From NCBI GenBank assembly GCA_015680685.1, contig MNCI01035130.1:1078721-1142720 (forward strand): 64,000 bases of DNA, in the 5' to 3' direction. Shown one piece after another: positions 12,385-24,229 of this stretch. The DNA comes from Gnetum montanum (lineage: Eukaryota; Streptophyta; Gnetopsida; Gnetales; Gnetaceae). The translations under genes and the position numbers were made by a program. Every line of letters begins with the position of its first letter. Within the stretch, counting starts at the first letter, position 1. Below the pieces are notes generated by a model. The model was not told the origin of the DNA. It searched no databases and saw only the letters and a program-made list of their open reading frames with translations.

Positions 12385-12467
12385 AAGGCTTTTGATGTTT
12401 ACAACACTTAGAATCCTTAAAATTTCTTTTTATTTTTGTAAACATCAAAAGCCTTATAAAAAATTTC
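12370..12467. repeat. Quasi-palindrome: 22-bp perfect inverted repeat plus flanking arms
   Basis: ATAAGGCTTTTGATGTTTAC plus AA (12383-12404) is repeated exactly as its reverse complement at 12436-12457, with a 31-nt loop. Outside it, GAAATTTT at 12370-12377 pairs with AAAATTTC at 12460-12467. It sits exactly where the protease frame ends, so it may mark a rearrangement junction. Confidence 0.95.
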
Positions 12468-12544
12468 AAAACTAGAAAAACATGTAAATTTTTTTTAAAA
12501 AAAAATCATTAAAAATATAAGTTCCCTTTTAACAAGGGTCCACC

Positions 12545-12720
12545 TTGGCCTAAAACTAGAAAACATATGACCTACCAAGGGATTAAACTAGCATGGTAAT
12601 CTACTAAGACTCTAAACTGGTATTGTAGTATGCTAAGACTTTAAATTGGCATCGTGGCCTGACATGGCCTAAAACTAAAAATAAAAATGTATTCCACCAT
12701 GGCTTAAAATTAGCAAGTAG
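12545..12720 (+). repeat. 29-bp minisatellite, block 1 (degenerate)
   Basis: Five to six imperfect units of about 29 bp share the pattern CCTACTAAGGCcTTAAACTGGcA. Anchors TAAACT/TAAATT fall near 12551, 12583, 12613, 12641 and 12669. The same unit forms the cleaner array at 26020-26265. Confidence 0.7.
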
Positions 12721-13045
12721 TCCTTATCCTATGTCCATTCATAACCTTATAGTCTAACCATTTTCAATATAGCCAATGTAGCCATCAATAGCATAACCTC
12801 GCTTACAACCTGTATAACCTTAAAGTCTTAAAGAAGTAAAGCAATCAATAACTTATATATCCAAAACTAAATTTGAAAATTAATATTTAAAACATATAAC
12901 CATGGCCACACTATGTGACATAAATGTTAAAATAATAAACAAGAAGTATCAAAATGTTTACAACTTAGGTGTTGGCCAATCTAGGCCATACAACATTCAA
13001 CATGACATAAAATAAAATAAAAAATCATCCACAAAAGCTATCACA
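12721..13045 (+). other. No feature seen
   Basis: AT-rich sequence between the minisatellite and the stop codon of the antisense gene. It would be the 3' region of that minus-strand gene. Confidence 0.4.
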
Positions 13046-16000
13046 TTATGCATATGATGGTGCCAAGGGGGCATGCAGAGGAGGAAGAGGTAGTGCATCA
13101 TCATCATCATCGCCTACATCAGTAGGGTCATCGACATCATATGGTGCCTATGATAAAAGAAAACATACAATCAATGAGTAACTTGCATAGCCAGAACCAT
13201 GACATAAAAAATGAAAAAATAAAAATTTAAAACATAAAACATAAATGCCATAAAACCTATGGAGAATCTAGCTCTACAAACTCTTAAGGAAGATGGTGAA
13301 GGCTAGTCTCCAAATTTTGGAGAATCTGGTCTTCTATCATATTGGCCTAGTCAATATCCCCAAAACTAATGCTCTTGAAGATATTGGTCCTATCCATGCC
13401 TATCCATAATGACAACTCCTATGAAACCATAGCTATGGAGACCTCATCTATAGCTATAGTGATTTTGAAAGTAGGAGACTCAACCATCATAAGAATGCTT
13501 TCAAAGAGATTGAAAGCACTCTTAGCCTAAATGCCCTAGATTAATAGATTCCTCTTTTGCTCTTCAGTCATCTCCGTTTTCATCCATTTTAGGTATGCCT
13601 CTTGATTAATCTTATACTTTTACTTGTGATCCTTTTGTTTCTTACCCCACTCTAGGACCTAAGTAATGTAATCCTTATAATCCTAGATCTTTCAGGAGAT
13701 TTGGTCCATCTACATCTGTTTCTTGTGCAACTCTTGGGAGAGGGTAACCTTGTCATGGATGGTGTGCACCAATAGCGGGCCCATGTGATCTCCTTGGTCT
13801 ATAAGACACCCAAGTTATTCACTTGGGCCTCCATGAAGGCCTTAAATTCTTCAAGATCATGGATCCTCTCAGCTTGTCTTTTATTTTCCTTCTTTAAGAT
13901 CACAACCTATTCCCATAGTGATTCATTAGACCTTTGAATCTTCCATGAAGCTTTTGCACAAGACACTACTAGATCAGTGGCAGTTTCATATAGCTTCATG
14001 GGGACATGTGGGGTGTTAGGAGGAAGCTTAGGCAAGGAGTCAAACTCCATGTCTTGGATCAGGTCTCACACAACTAATGAAACTAAAAAAAAAGCAACAA
14101 GAATATAATAATGAACATGATATACAACCCAAGATAGCTATAGTATAGATTGTAACTTGTATCAAAACAACTAAGGTATAGCAAAACATAGTTCTTACTG
14201 ATCTTGGGTGCAATATATTGCAAGCAACCAATGATGTCCTTTCCCATACTCTCTCTTGTCCAGGAGCTCTACTCATGGTTTCATGTGAAATGTAGATGTA
14301 AAGGCCTCTACTAGTAGCATAGGAAGTAAGATAAGCATAACAATCAATGCACAAGTAAGAGCTAAGATAGTAAACATAAAACCATAGGAAATAACAAGTA
14401 AAATGTAGGCATACCTAGGTTTACATTCTTTTGTTAGTTCTCATCCTCATCATCATCATTATGGATGTTGATTGGGGGCTCCTTGGGCAATGGCTCACTA
14501 AGCATGGCATGTAGATGATCCATACCTTGTTCCAAGAGTGCCTCTTTTGTATGCCTTTATTCTTCCTCTTCCATGGTAGCTATATGCCTCTACTTCTCCT
14601 CCTCTACATGTCTATATGCATCCTTTACTTACCTTTTCTCTTCTTCTAAAATAGTAACTTGTGCTACCAAGATTCATTACTGATCTACAGCCATAACCTA
14701 TTAGAAAAGTTAGCACGTATAGTCAAAGGCCATAACATAGCCAAAAACATAGCCACAAGCATTAAATACATAGTTGAAGTGTACTTGTAATTTCTTGGTC
14801 TAAGCAAGGGATCTTAAAGATGATCCTTTACTTCAAGGATGGCTCTAATGCTGGTGGTGCTTCCTCCATTGGTTGTTTCGATCTAACCCTATTCATCATG
14901 TTTGCCTTAGCATGAAACCATTGAGGTGTCTAGATGTTTACCTAGAATGTAAGAGGCTCCTTTCCCATACTATTAGGAAATTCATACTAATTGACACCAA
15001 GGTTTTTGGTAGTCATAGATAGTGAATCTCCCATGTCCTCCAATGGGTTTTGAGCCTGCATAGTTGGATAAAGATGCTGCATAGTGGGTTCTTTGGATCC
15101 CAACTCACCCATGATCCATCTCTCTTCACCACCAAGAATTCCACAAACCTCTTCAAATAGCCTAAAAAATGAATAGTGCATGTGCATTATCATAAAGGAC
15201 TCCATGCAGAGTTTGAGGATTTTCTCCTTAAGGCCTGTAGCCAAGGAAATAGGCCAGTTGAAACAAGTCCCCTCCATTAAGACCTTCTTGAAGGTCCATC
15301 CCTGTGTAATATCAACTACCTTCTTTTGCAATAATAATTTAGGAATGACCTAAGACATGAACAAGGGATAGGACTACCTCACATTAGGATTTGTACAGGT
15401 ATCAAGAGCATGAAGTGGCCCTTACTAGCATCAAACCACTCCTTAACTTCCACACAATGGTCAATCTCCTTCATTGGTTTGGTGGCAATTGCTATCCCAT
15501 TAGCGAGAATGCCAAACAAGTCATGAAAGTTGGCCCTTATTGATGGAAATGACAATCAATATGCCTTGCACTATGGTGCATAACACATTAGCCCCTATGT
15601 TGAAGGAGTTAATGATGTTTAACATCTCCATAGAAGGGACGATAGGGCTAGGCACCATGAAGACCTTGAGAAAACCTTCAGGTATGATGTTACTCTGGAT
15701 GTTTCCATATGCATGCCCCCTCAACCACTCCTATGATGGTCTCACCTCACTAAACCTAAGGATGAGAGTATCCATAGAATTTTTGGTGAGGGGTATAGTG
15801 ACATCAACAAAAGTTGAAGGCCCTACAAGCAAAAATAATTCTTTGCATTAGTATCACTATGTTTAGACCATAGAATGCTTAAGACCAAAATAGCCATAAA
15901 ATCTTAGTTATAACATAGAGAACCATCCTTTTACTCATGTTTCTTCTTCTTGCTTGGTGAAGCTTATGTAGGACTCCTAGTAGTGATGCCCATATCTCTT

Positions 16001-16885
16001 ATAGCCTTAGGAGTTGTCCACTAGGTGTGCACTATTTTGACAAGCATACACTTCTTGTAAACTAGGTTGAATTAGGTAGGGTATTCATCAAAGTCATCCC
16101 TTATCTATTTGGAAATAACATGTCTGATCTTGGAGCCTTTGGTGAAATCATTCAATGTAGTGTGGGCTACCAGTAACTTTTGATCATTCTTGATCAAGCC
16201 TTACTCATTAACCCTATACCTACAAGATGTGTGTAAAACTAACAAGTTAGAAAGATGATCAAATTAATTAAAGCTAAAGCATTAAAACCCATAATAGCCA
16301 TGATTACCCCTATAATTGGTACATGGTGCCTAGAGGATTATAGAATAAATAAAGAGATCTTTGTATCACTACTAAAGTATTGTTCATGTTGTATCAAGAA
16401 TACTATGGCATCATCTAGATGTTCAAAAGGTAATGTGCACTGATAGTGTCTACTGGCTCTCTTACTGCTTGAGTCTCTAGATCATCAATTATGAACCACA
16501 TAATCAGCCAAGAAGACCTAGGAAATAAGGTCTACACTATGATCATATCCACCTTTGCAGATAGGTATGACCACATCATCACACTAAATTGCTGTAGAAC
16601 CATAGTGACCCCTTCTCTAGGTCCATGTTGGGAAGAGGGGTGTTGGCTTTGGGCTGAATGATATAGCATAGGATGCCTACTAGCTCAACCATGATGAGAA
16701 CTGGCTTTAGCACGATCCTACAAGGGGAATACATAAGCATCATTAGAACTACATTTCAACACTTAGAATTTCTTGATAGAAAAGACCTCCTAGTCAGGGG
16801 TGAAATTAGCCCCTGTAAAAAGCTCTAAGGTGTTTATTCAAATCTACTCAAGAAATTCCACAGCAACATTATTTCAACCTTTCAT
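13046..16885 (-). pseudogene. Multi-exon antisense gene remnant encoding an unknown coiled-coil, acidic protein
   Basis: Not recognised. Minus-strand coding blocks are separated by intron-like gaps: exon 1 about 16885-16400; exon 2 16219-15935 (basic SPSKKKKHE end); exon 3 15822-14785 (KEWFDASKGHF, CGILGGEERWIMGELG); exon 4 14697-14425 (ILEEEKR, HVEEEK, ATMEEEE, acidic DDDEDEN end); exon 5 14082-13257 (LKKENKRQAERIHDLEEFKA); exon 6 13147-13046 (DPTDVGDDDDDALPLPP, stop TAA). Candidate introns are 15823-15934, 14698-14784, 14083-14424 and 13148-13256, plus an acceptor at 16220-16221. They show GT/AG ends and T-rich acceptors, and one has a TGCTAAC branch-like box. Nearly all in-frame stops are explained by Gln, Arg or Trp codons decaying. 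Joining exon 2 to exon 3 is one base out of phase, and exon 5 has a shift. It lies antisense to family B gag and pol. Confidence 0.6.
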
Positions 16886-18480
16886 AACCTTTTACATCAT
16901 AGCCAAAATATTATATCCTAAACATCATGTCCAAAATTATGCCTTATTCCAAACCATACATTATCTTAGAAAAAGCATTAAAACCTAGAAAAAACATCCA
17001 TAGGAAAAATATTACTAAAAATAGAGAAAATTTCCATTTCTTTTGAAACCAAATTTTGACCATTTTTTACATCTTTAGACATTTCCAAGAGCATGAAATT
17101 TGATAAGAAAAATCTCTAAGTCTATCAATAACATCCATCTCCAAAGGGGTAAAGTGCTAGAACCAAAATTAAGCCTAATTAACATAGCCTAGATAAAAAA
17201 TTTAAAAACAATTCATCCTAGCTCTAATTTTTGTGATTCCACCATGGAAGGAAGCCTGAAATCATAAGAGTTTGGCCATTACAACTAGAAGCACAACCAT
17301 TTTTACATAAAGCATAGAAAAAAAATAGGAAAACTGTAGTTGTCAACCTAAACCCCCTTTTGTGTAGGGTTGGAAAGAAAATCCATCAAAAACTAGTTTG
17401 AGCTCCAAAATAAGTGATTCCACCACTATTTGAAACCTTAAATCAAGTCCTATGGACCCACTCTTAGAAAAACTTCAAAACCCTTGCCTTTTATTTATAA
17501 AAAATTGATTAACATGGATGAAAATTTGACAAATGGCACAAACCATGATAAGAACAATCATAACTCTATCATTTCACATCCAAATTAGATGAAAACATAG
17601 CCATTATAAATCTTGAGCATAACTTTAAAAACCTATAACATTAGATTTTGAAAACATACAGTCATTTTCATAATAAAGAATCTATAACTTTGTCGACTTT
17701 TTACATCAAAAACCCCCAAAAATCATAAAACTTGCAAAACCTAATTTAATCTAACCATGGATTACAACTAACAAGGTCAAGCCAACTTAAAACCATCATA
17801 GAAAACATCAAAATAGAGGGTATGATTTTCTTAAAATTAAATTTTGACCAACATTGTAACATAAATCTAAGAAAAACGGCTTCATTCTTAAAATTTCAGA
17901 AGAAAAGCACACAAAAAGCAAGCCTATTTTTGAAATCAAATCCACCAAAGCTTGAATAGAAAAAACTCTAGATCTACATATTAGAATTTAATTTTATCAA
18001 TCTTCCTTGCATAGATCTTTAAAAAATGGCTAGGAAAACTCTGGAAAAATGGTTAGAATGACACACTTGGAAATAGAGGAAGAAGACCCATGGAGGGAAA
18101 CAATATTAGGAAGAGTAGAAATATTATTGGCTGCCTCATCTACATCTTGAATTTTTTGATTCTTGTTGCTTTCTCCACATTTTTCTACCATAGTTCCATT
18201 AGCATTGAAAAGGCTTGGAAACTAGGAAGGTTGGAGCTTCTATGCTAGCTGGGAGTAGATCTGAGGCTTCAACATTCAATATAGATGATTCTTGTTACAA
18301 AAATATTTGCTAAGGATCTTCTATAATGCATTGGATATTATAATGATGGATTTTTGATGATTTTTACAAGATTTGATAATAAAAACCAAACAAACCTAAA
18401 TGTTTTCACTCCCAACACTTGTTGGTAATTTTGTGTATGGGAACTTAACATGCACTAAAGTCCAAGAGGGGGAAAGTATC
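16886..18480 (-). other. Region upstream of the antisense gene; no coding signal
   Basis: AT-rich with A runs on the plus strand. If the antisense gene is real, this would hold its promoter and 5' UTR. I could not pick out a convincing TATA box, and the short open frame at 16800-16988 overlaps exon 1 on the other strand. Confidence 0.35.
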
Positions 18481-18860
18481 CTCCATGCTGGGAGTGGAAG
18501 AGGAAATAACAATTACACTTTTTTTTTATTAAATTTTTAAATTTTAAGCCATTAATCCCACCATATGCCCTCATACATGGTGTTGTTGGCCTTAAAAATC
18601 CATCAACACTGGGGTTTTGATCCCTTGAACACTTAGAAATATGTCCAAGCCTTCACCGCATGCCTCCACATTGGGGATGTCATGCCCAATGTTAATAGAT
18701 GCCTCCCACCTCTTAGAACCCTTAAAACCAAAATTTCTTACCATTTTTAGCAACTATAGCTTACCTCATCCAACCTTGGGCTTCAAAAGAGTGTTAGACC
18801 TTACCAAAACTAGATACCTTGGATTTCCACATTGTGGCAACATTGCCTAGCATGGGATAA

Positions 18861-18878
18861 GGGGGGAGGGGGGGGGGG
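18861..18878 (+). other. Poly-G tract within the array
   Basis: GGGGGGAGGGGGGGGGGG replaces the short GGGG found at this place in other repeat units. It could form a G-quadruplex or be a sequencing expansion. Confidence 0.85.
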
Positions 18879-19214
18879 AACCCTCATTCTTACCTCCCAA
18901 TAGCCATCACACCTAGACCTAACTCCCAAAGTAGTCCACATGACCTAGAACCCCTCCAGCCACCTTTGGTAGCCATGAAACCTAGTCAAAAGTGGTCAAA
19001 ACCTTTGGATTTTTTTCTTCCATGCTGAGGAAGGTTTCCTCCATGCTGGCCAACATGGAGCTAGTGTCGATGGATGGGATCAGACCTAAAATCATCAAAA
19101 TTGACTCCCTAGTTACAATATTTTGACCTCCATACTCTCATATAGCATTTGATAGCCTAGTTTTGCATTGAAAAAAGGTTTCTTTTCAATCTTACATATT
19201 ACGTCACACTAGTG

Positions 19215-19216
<2 letters not shown>

Positions 19217-19263
<47 letters not shown>

Positions 19264-19268
19264 ACACN
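19217..19268 (+). other. 47-nt poly-C run followed by ACAC and an N
   Basis: Forty-seven consecutive C at 19217-19263, then ACACN. It sits where other repeat units carry a short C- or G-rich stretch. The unit spanning it (about 220 bp) is longer than its neighbours by roughly the length of the run. An assembly or polymerase-slippage artefact is likely. Confidence 0.9.
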
Positions 19269-21884
19269 TCAGGGGGTATAACATGAAACCTTTTCCCAAG
19301 CTTTAAATGATCATATAATGCACATTAATAGCCATGATGCTTGTCCATGAACTCCAGTAGTCAATAATCTTCAAAATTTAAGTTGATTTTGATTCCCTAA
19401 TCCTATTCCACCCTAAACACCCCTTCTTCCATGCTAGATAGAATGGAGCCAATATGGATGCTCTAGGGGATGCCATAAAACTCATTTCTATGATCCAAAA
19501 TAGCCCTTGCTGAAATTGAATGAAAGCTTTAGATGACTTAAAAATTGTCAAAAAGGTCAAAAAGCCATCATCCCCCTTCCTTCCACATTGGGGCCATCCT
19601 ACCCAACATGGAGGAAAAGGGGGTAGGGGCGATAGCTGCATGAATATCAAGATCCCAATATTAAAGGATATCAATTCCAAATCTTGTCTCTTGATCTCCA
19701 CAACCTCTAGTAGCTTCAGAACCCTATCAAAACCTATAAAAATAACCTAGAACCTAACCCATCGATCTTTCATGCTATAGAGATCCTCTTCCATGCTAGC
19801 TAGCATGCACCTAGTGTGGATGGAGCGGGGATGATAAAAAACACCCCAATTTTTGCCGTAGAATGAACTTTGATCAACATCTCAACCTTCATAATGACGT
19901 TGATAGCTAAAGCTTGTCAAAATGGCCTCTTTTCATGATTTCCAAGTTTCTCCTAGCTGCTTCCACATTGGCTAATGCAGAGCCAACATGGAACAAGGGG
20001 GACAACTCCAAAACTCATTAAAAACCCTTTGAAAGCACCATGGTTTGATCCTAGGCTATGATCATTGACACTGGAAACCCTAGAAATGCACATGCATGGT
20101 CAAACTTGATCAAAAATAGCCAAAAATTGACCTTTTGGAATCCTCCTATCTAGTTCCATGCTAGCTTTGGAGCAAGCATGGAACCAAAGGGGTAAGCTAA
20201 GAAACCATTGAAAAGCCCTTGAAGTTGGCAAACTTTGACCTCAAGCTTTGACTATAAATGCTAGCAACCTTCAAAGTACACATGCACAACAAAAATTAAC
20301 CTACAATAGCCAAAAACTAATCCCCTCTAGTCTTCCTAGCTAGCTCCATGCTAGCTAGCATGGAGCCAATGTGTAACCAAAAGGATGATTCCAAATGCCA
20401 TCTAGAAAACATCCAAATTGGCTATTTTTCACCTTAAAACCTCACCTTTGACCTTGTCAGCCTTAGGACCAAACATGCATGATCGATTGAGGTCAAAATT
20501 GGTCTAGATATAACATTTATGATTCTTTCACCTTGAGGACCCTCTCTTCCATGCTAACTACCATGAATATTGATGGGAAATGCTTATTTGAGGCTCCAAA
20601 ACACCTCAGAATGACATTATATAACCTTGCATGCACCTTAGAACACTGTTGACATGCTTTAGAACCTTCAAACCTCAAGAAATTAATCAAACATAGCCAA
20701 GTGTTGATCCCTTTTGATCTTCCATGGTGGCAAGCATAGAGCATTCATGGAACAAGGAGGATAACCTCTAAAAGCCCTTATAAATCCTCAAAACTACTAA
20801 ATTTTCACTCTAGAACTTTGTCAACACCTTCAAGAGTTACCAAACCTTGAAAAATAAGCTCGAAATAGTTAGAAATCATCATCCCAAAGTCTTTCATGCT
20901 AAATACCCCCTCTTTCATGTTGGCCAACATGGAGCCAGCATGGAGGGCTTGCCTGTTTATCTTAAACAACAAATTAACACTCTATGAAACTAAGAATCCA
21001 TACTCATAAAGCCTAAGACCCTATAGCCTCACGATTGCTCTTTTTTTACCTTGTTTTAGCCTTGAATCCCTAAACTCTTCTCCTCCACACTGTAACAACC
21101 CTATCTAGTGTGGAAGAAAGGGGGTATAACATTGCATGACCCCATACAACCTTAAGAAATGACCAAAATCAACTCAAAACCTTGGATATCACTGTTTACA
21201 GCCATAGGGGCCTAAAAGCTTAGTCAATTAGCTTTTAAATTAGCCCTAAGATAATAAACTAAGAGCACTCCCTCTGCTTCACATTGGCCAATGTTAAACC
21301 AATGTGGAGACTACCTAAGACTTGATTTAACACTCTAGAACCTACTCAAATGAGGTCAAAATGCAACTAGGAGATACACAACTACCAGGTATCAATTCCA
21401 TCAATCCTTGCAATGCTTTTTTATCCTATTGTGGCTCAATTTTGCATCCTCTACACTAAGACCTTTCTCCTGAAAGTTGGCTAGTGTGGAGAAAATGGGT
21501 GAGACTCAAAGATCTATTTTTTGACCATCTTTTATCTCAAAGGTAACTAATTTTGATAGATCTAGTCCTGTGTTGCCTTAGGAAGGTAACAGAACATTAG
21601 TTTTAACCTTCCTGATGCCCTAAAACATCCTTTCATTGGTCTCCATGCTGACCAACATGAATCCAATGTGAAAGACATTTCCAAGCTTAAAATATAGGTT
21701 ATAGGGATTGAGATTGGTGAAAAACTTAATCCATTTCCTTTCCTAGCCAATTTCACTAACATATAAATCACAAGGAGTTTAAAATTAGCTAGAAAAATCC
21801 TTGAAAATCCTTTAGATGTTTCCTCCACCCTAGGGTCCACCCCTTCCCTACTGGCTAGTGTGGAAATAAGGGTGTCTAGCATGA

Positions 21885-22559
21885 AAGCCTCAAAACCCTA
21901 GATTTTTAGGCCTAAACAGCCCATAAACAACCTTGATTGATGCCCAATGTAGCTCATGACCATTATAACCCTAATCCATGGCTTTCTAATGCCTAAAACT
22001 AACAAAACCTAATTCGTTTTTACCTATGGTAGTCAAGTTTCATCATATATACCCTATTTTACTTACTTTGGCCTTATTACATGATGTTTTTGACTTGTTT
22101 TTAACCTTGTGTTGCATTGTTAATATACTTGACTTAGTATGATCCTTAAATAGTCTTATATCTTTTTTATTTGCCTTATTATAGCCCTATTTACCTTTGT
22201 TTAGCATTTTATTAGTATCAAATGATGGGGTTGGGCCTTCCTTGACCACAATTTAATGCCATGTGGCCATGGCCCACTATGATCTTAAACTTACATCATG
22301 GTCCACTAAGGCCTAAAATTAGCAAAACTATAACCATTGTTTATCATTTGTAGCCTTATTACCCATACTTCCCTTTTTTGACTTGTCCTTATTACACTTT
22401 GTTTCCTTGTTTTTTTACTCTTATATAGCCTTGGATGACATTGTTTGCATTAGAATTGCCTAAATTTGCATAATTTTATAGCATTTTAGCATTGTTTATT
22501 CTTTTGTACCTTAGTTCCACTTAAAATGATTTTGGTTTACATGTAGGATTAAAGTATAA
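21885..22559 (+). other. Spacer before the second pol; weak minisatellite trace at 22240-22330
   Basis: T-rich and non-coding. GGTCCACTAAGGCCTAAAAT near 22300 resembles one unit of the 29-bp minisatellite, which suggests this spacer also belongs to family B 3' sequence. Confidence 0.45.
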
Positions 22560-23640
22560 GTACTTGGGAGTAGATTAGTTTTCCTTTGTGCCTACATGGA
22601 TCCCATGGTGATGTAGAATGTATATCAACCCTGATTACCTAGTTCTTGAACCTAAGAGTCTTGTTAACCACATAGCCTTTGTCAAGAATCCTCTAGAATG
22701 GCTTGAAAACCTAGTTAAAACCCTTGACCTCAAGCCTAGTGACATAATTGAAGACTTTCTAGTTGAAGTTCCTATCACAACATAGTGGTGAGGAGAAAAC
22801 CCTTAAACTAAGTTCCTCACTAGAACCTTAACAAGTTTAAGACATCGCCAAAGTCTTATAGGGCAACATTAATGTCTTCACCTAATCATATGAGGGTATG
22901 CTAGGTCTAGAACCACATTTAGGCCAACACAAAATCATAGTAGACCATAGCATTAGACCAGTTAAGCAAAAAGTATGCAAGATTAAACTTGATTTGGCCT
23001 TAGTAGTTCATGATGAGATCTAGCAAGTTTCATCCAAGCTATCAACTACATAGAATGGATATTCAACATAGTGGTAGTCCCTAAGAAAAATGGAAGTATC
23101 TATATTTGCATTAATTTTCAAGACCTAAATAAAACAACCATAAAGGATGACTTCCCTTTACCTAGTATTGACCAACTTATCTATACTACGACTAGACATG
23201 CCTTGTTGTCCTTTATGGATTGATTCTTAAGATATAACCAAATTAGGATCAATTAAGAGCACCAACTTAGCACAACCTTCATGACCTCTTGGTGTGCCAT
23301 TTTCTAGACTATTAAGCCTTTTGGCCTTAAGAATGTAGGAGAAACTTACCAAAGATTCATGACTTATATTTTCAGTGATTACATGCTAGGTTTGCTCAAT
23401 TATTACGTAGATAATATAGCAAGTGGCAAACAACCATGATAATGACCTAGATCTTGTGGTTAAAAGATGCCTCAAGTACGATCTTTGGCTTAATCCTAAG
23501 AAATGTGTATTTGGTATCAAGACCGGTAAGATGCTTGGCTTTGTAGTATCTAAAGTAGGGATACGTGTTGATCTTGATAAGGTTAAGGCCATATCCAAAT
23601 TAGTAGCACTTACCAACCTTAAGGAGCTTTGAGGATTACA
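22560..23640 (+). pseudogene. pol: Family B reverse transcriptase (Tat-lineage), decayed
   Basis: Blocks in order: a VFTxSYEGMLGLEPHLGQHK segment (about 22877-22936), equivalent to VFAWSYEDMPGLDPxLVxHxL; RPVKQKVCKIKLDLALVV (about 22955-23010); a FxDLNKTTxKDDFPLP-like region (about 23120-23160); FGLKN (about 23312); and YYVDNIAS (about 23398-23421). The last is the YVDD catalytic box with its second Asp changed to Asn. The open piece 23423-23632 continues with LWLNPKKCVFGIKTGKMLGF, a hallmark of Tat RT. Many stops occur. RNase H follows directly. Confidence 0.88.
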
Positions 23641-24060
23641 AGGTAGATTGTAATTTATTTGTAGGTTTATTGGTAGGATCATGAATAATTTGTAGCCCAT
23701 CCAACACTTGCTTAAGAAAGAGGTTCACTATGAGTGGATGACTAAATGCCAAGAGGCCTTTGAAAACCTTAAGAAAGAGTTGGCACAACTACCAACAATC
23801 TATCCTCTGCAAGAGGGTAAATCATTTTACATCTACCTTACTATCTCTGACACATCCATTGCCTCTCCACTCTATTAGAAACATGATGATGGAGTAGAAA
23901 TGCCAGTATACTACCTTAGCCATGCATTAGTTTCCCAAGAGACCCAATATATTGAAGTCGATAACTATTATCTAGCACTAGTCTTTTCATTGAAGAAGTG
24001 GAGACACTACCTCTTCAGAAGCTAAGTGAATAACATTTGAAAAGACAACATGCTTACAAC
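23641..24060 (+). pseudogene. Family B RNase H (retroviral-type position), decayed
   Basis: Frames read FENLKKELAQLP near 23760, LYxKHDDGVEMPVYYLSHAL near 23870-23930 and ETQYIEVDNYYLALVFSLKK near 23940-24000. These correspond to the RT-connection and RNase H region of Tat pol (PVYYVSRAL...ALVxAxRxLRPY). One TAG interrupts the middle block. It joins RT without a gap. Confidence 0.82.
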
Positions 24061-24229
24061 AATAATAATAAAAATTTACAAAAGTAGTCATATAGCCTTA
24101 TCAAAATCCATAACCATAGAGTTTTACCTTCATTACATCTCTTAATACTTAACAAAAGATCAAGCTATAGATGTACAACTCACTATAATGCCTGTTGATG
24201 ACCAAGTAGCCATAGATCTTGAGTTCCTT

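Larger units (their letters stand above)
18480..21880 (+). repeat. Diverged ~187-bp tandem repeat array, about 19 units
   Basis: Units open with CTTCCATGCTAGC or CTTCCACATTGG, then a half-palindromic GCATGGAGCCA/AATGTGGA, then GGGG and a CAAAA/TTGACC-rich spacer. By-eye anchor positions are 18483, 18664, 18825, 19018, ~19205, 19425, 19581, 19787, 19960, 20152, 20344, 20546, 20719, 20911, 21082, 21276, 21448, 21640 and 21844, a mean step of about 187 bp. From 20546 the steps alternate near 173 and 192 bp. The same words (CTAGTGTGGAAG, CAACATGGAAGG) occur inside the family B LTRs near 7840-7900 and 27490-27720. Variable tandem arrays in the 3' UTR are known for Tat/Ogre elements. Confidence 0.8.

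Noticed and set aside
14040-14354. 104-aa minus-strand frame as part of the antisense protein
   Set aside because: Most of it falls in the predicted intron 14083-14424, just upstream of a strong polypyrimidine-AG acceptor; it reads as hydrophobic low-information sequence.
15540-15851. 103-aa plus-strand open frame as a gene
   Set aside because: The minus-strand reading here continues in frame with neighbouring exon 3 blocks and its stop is explained by codon decay; the plus frame ends in unrelated sequence.
16718-16719. Additional intron acceptor (CCCCTTGTAG) in antisense exon 1
   Set aside because: The coding frame runs through it with only a Gln-to-stop change, so no intron is needed there.
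18480-21880. CRISPR-like array
   Set aside because: Units are ~187 bp, diverged along their whole length and without short identical repeats and unique spacers; the context is a plant genome.
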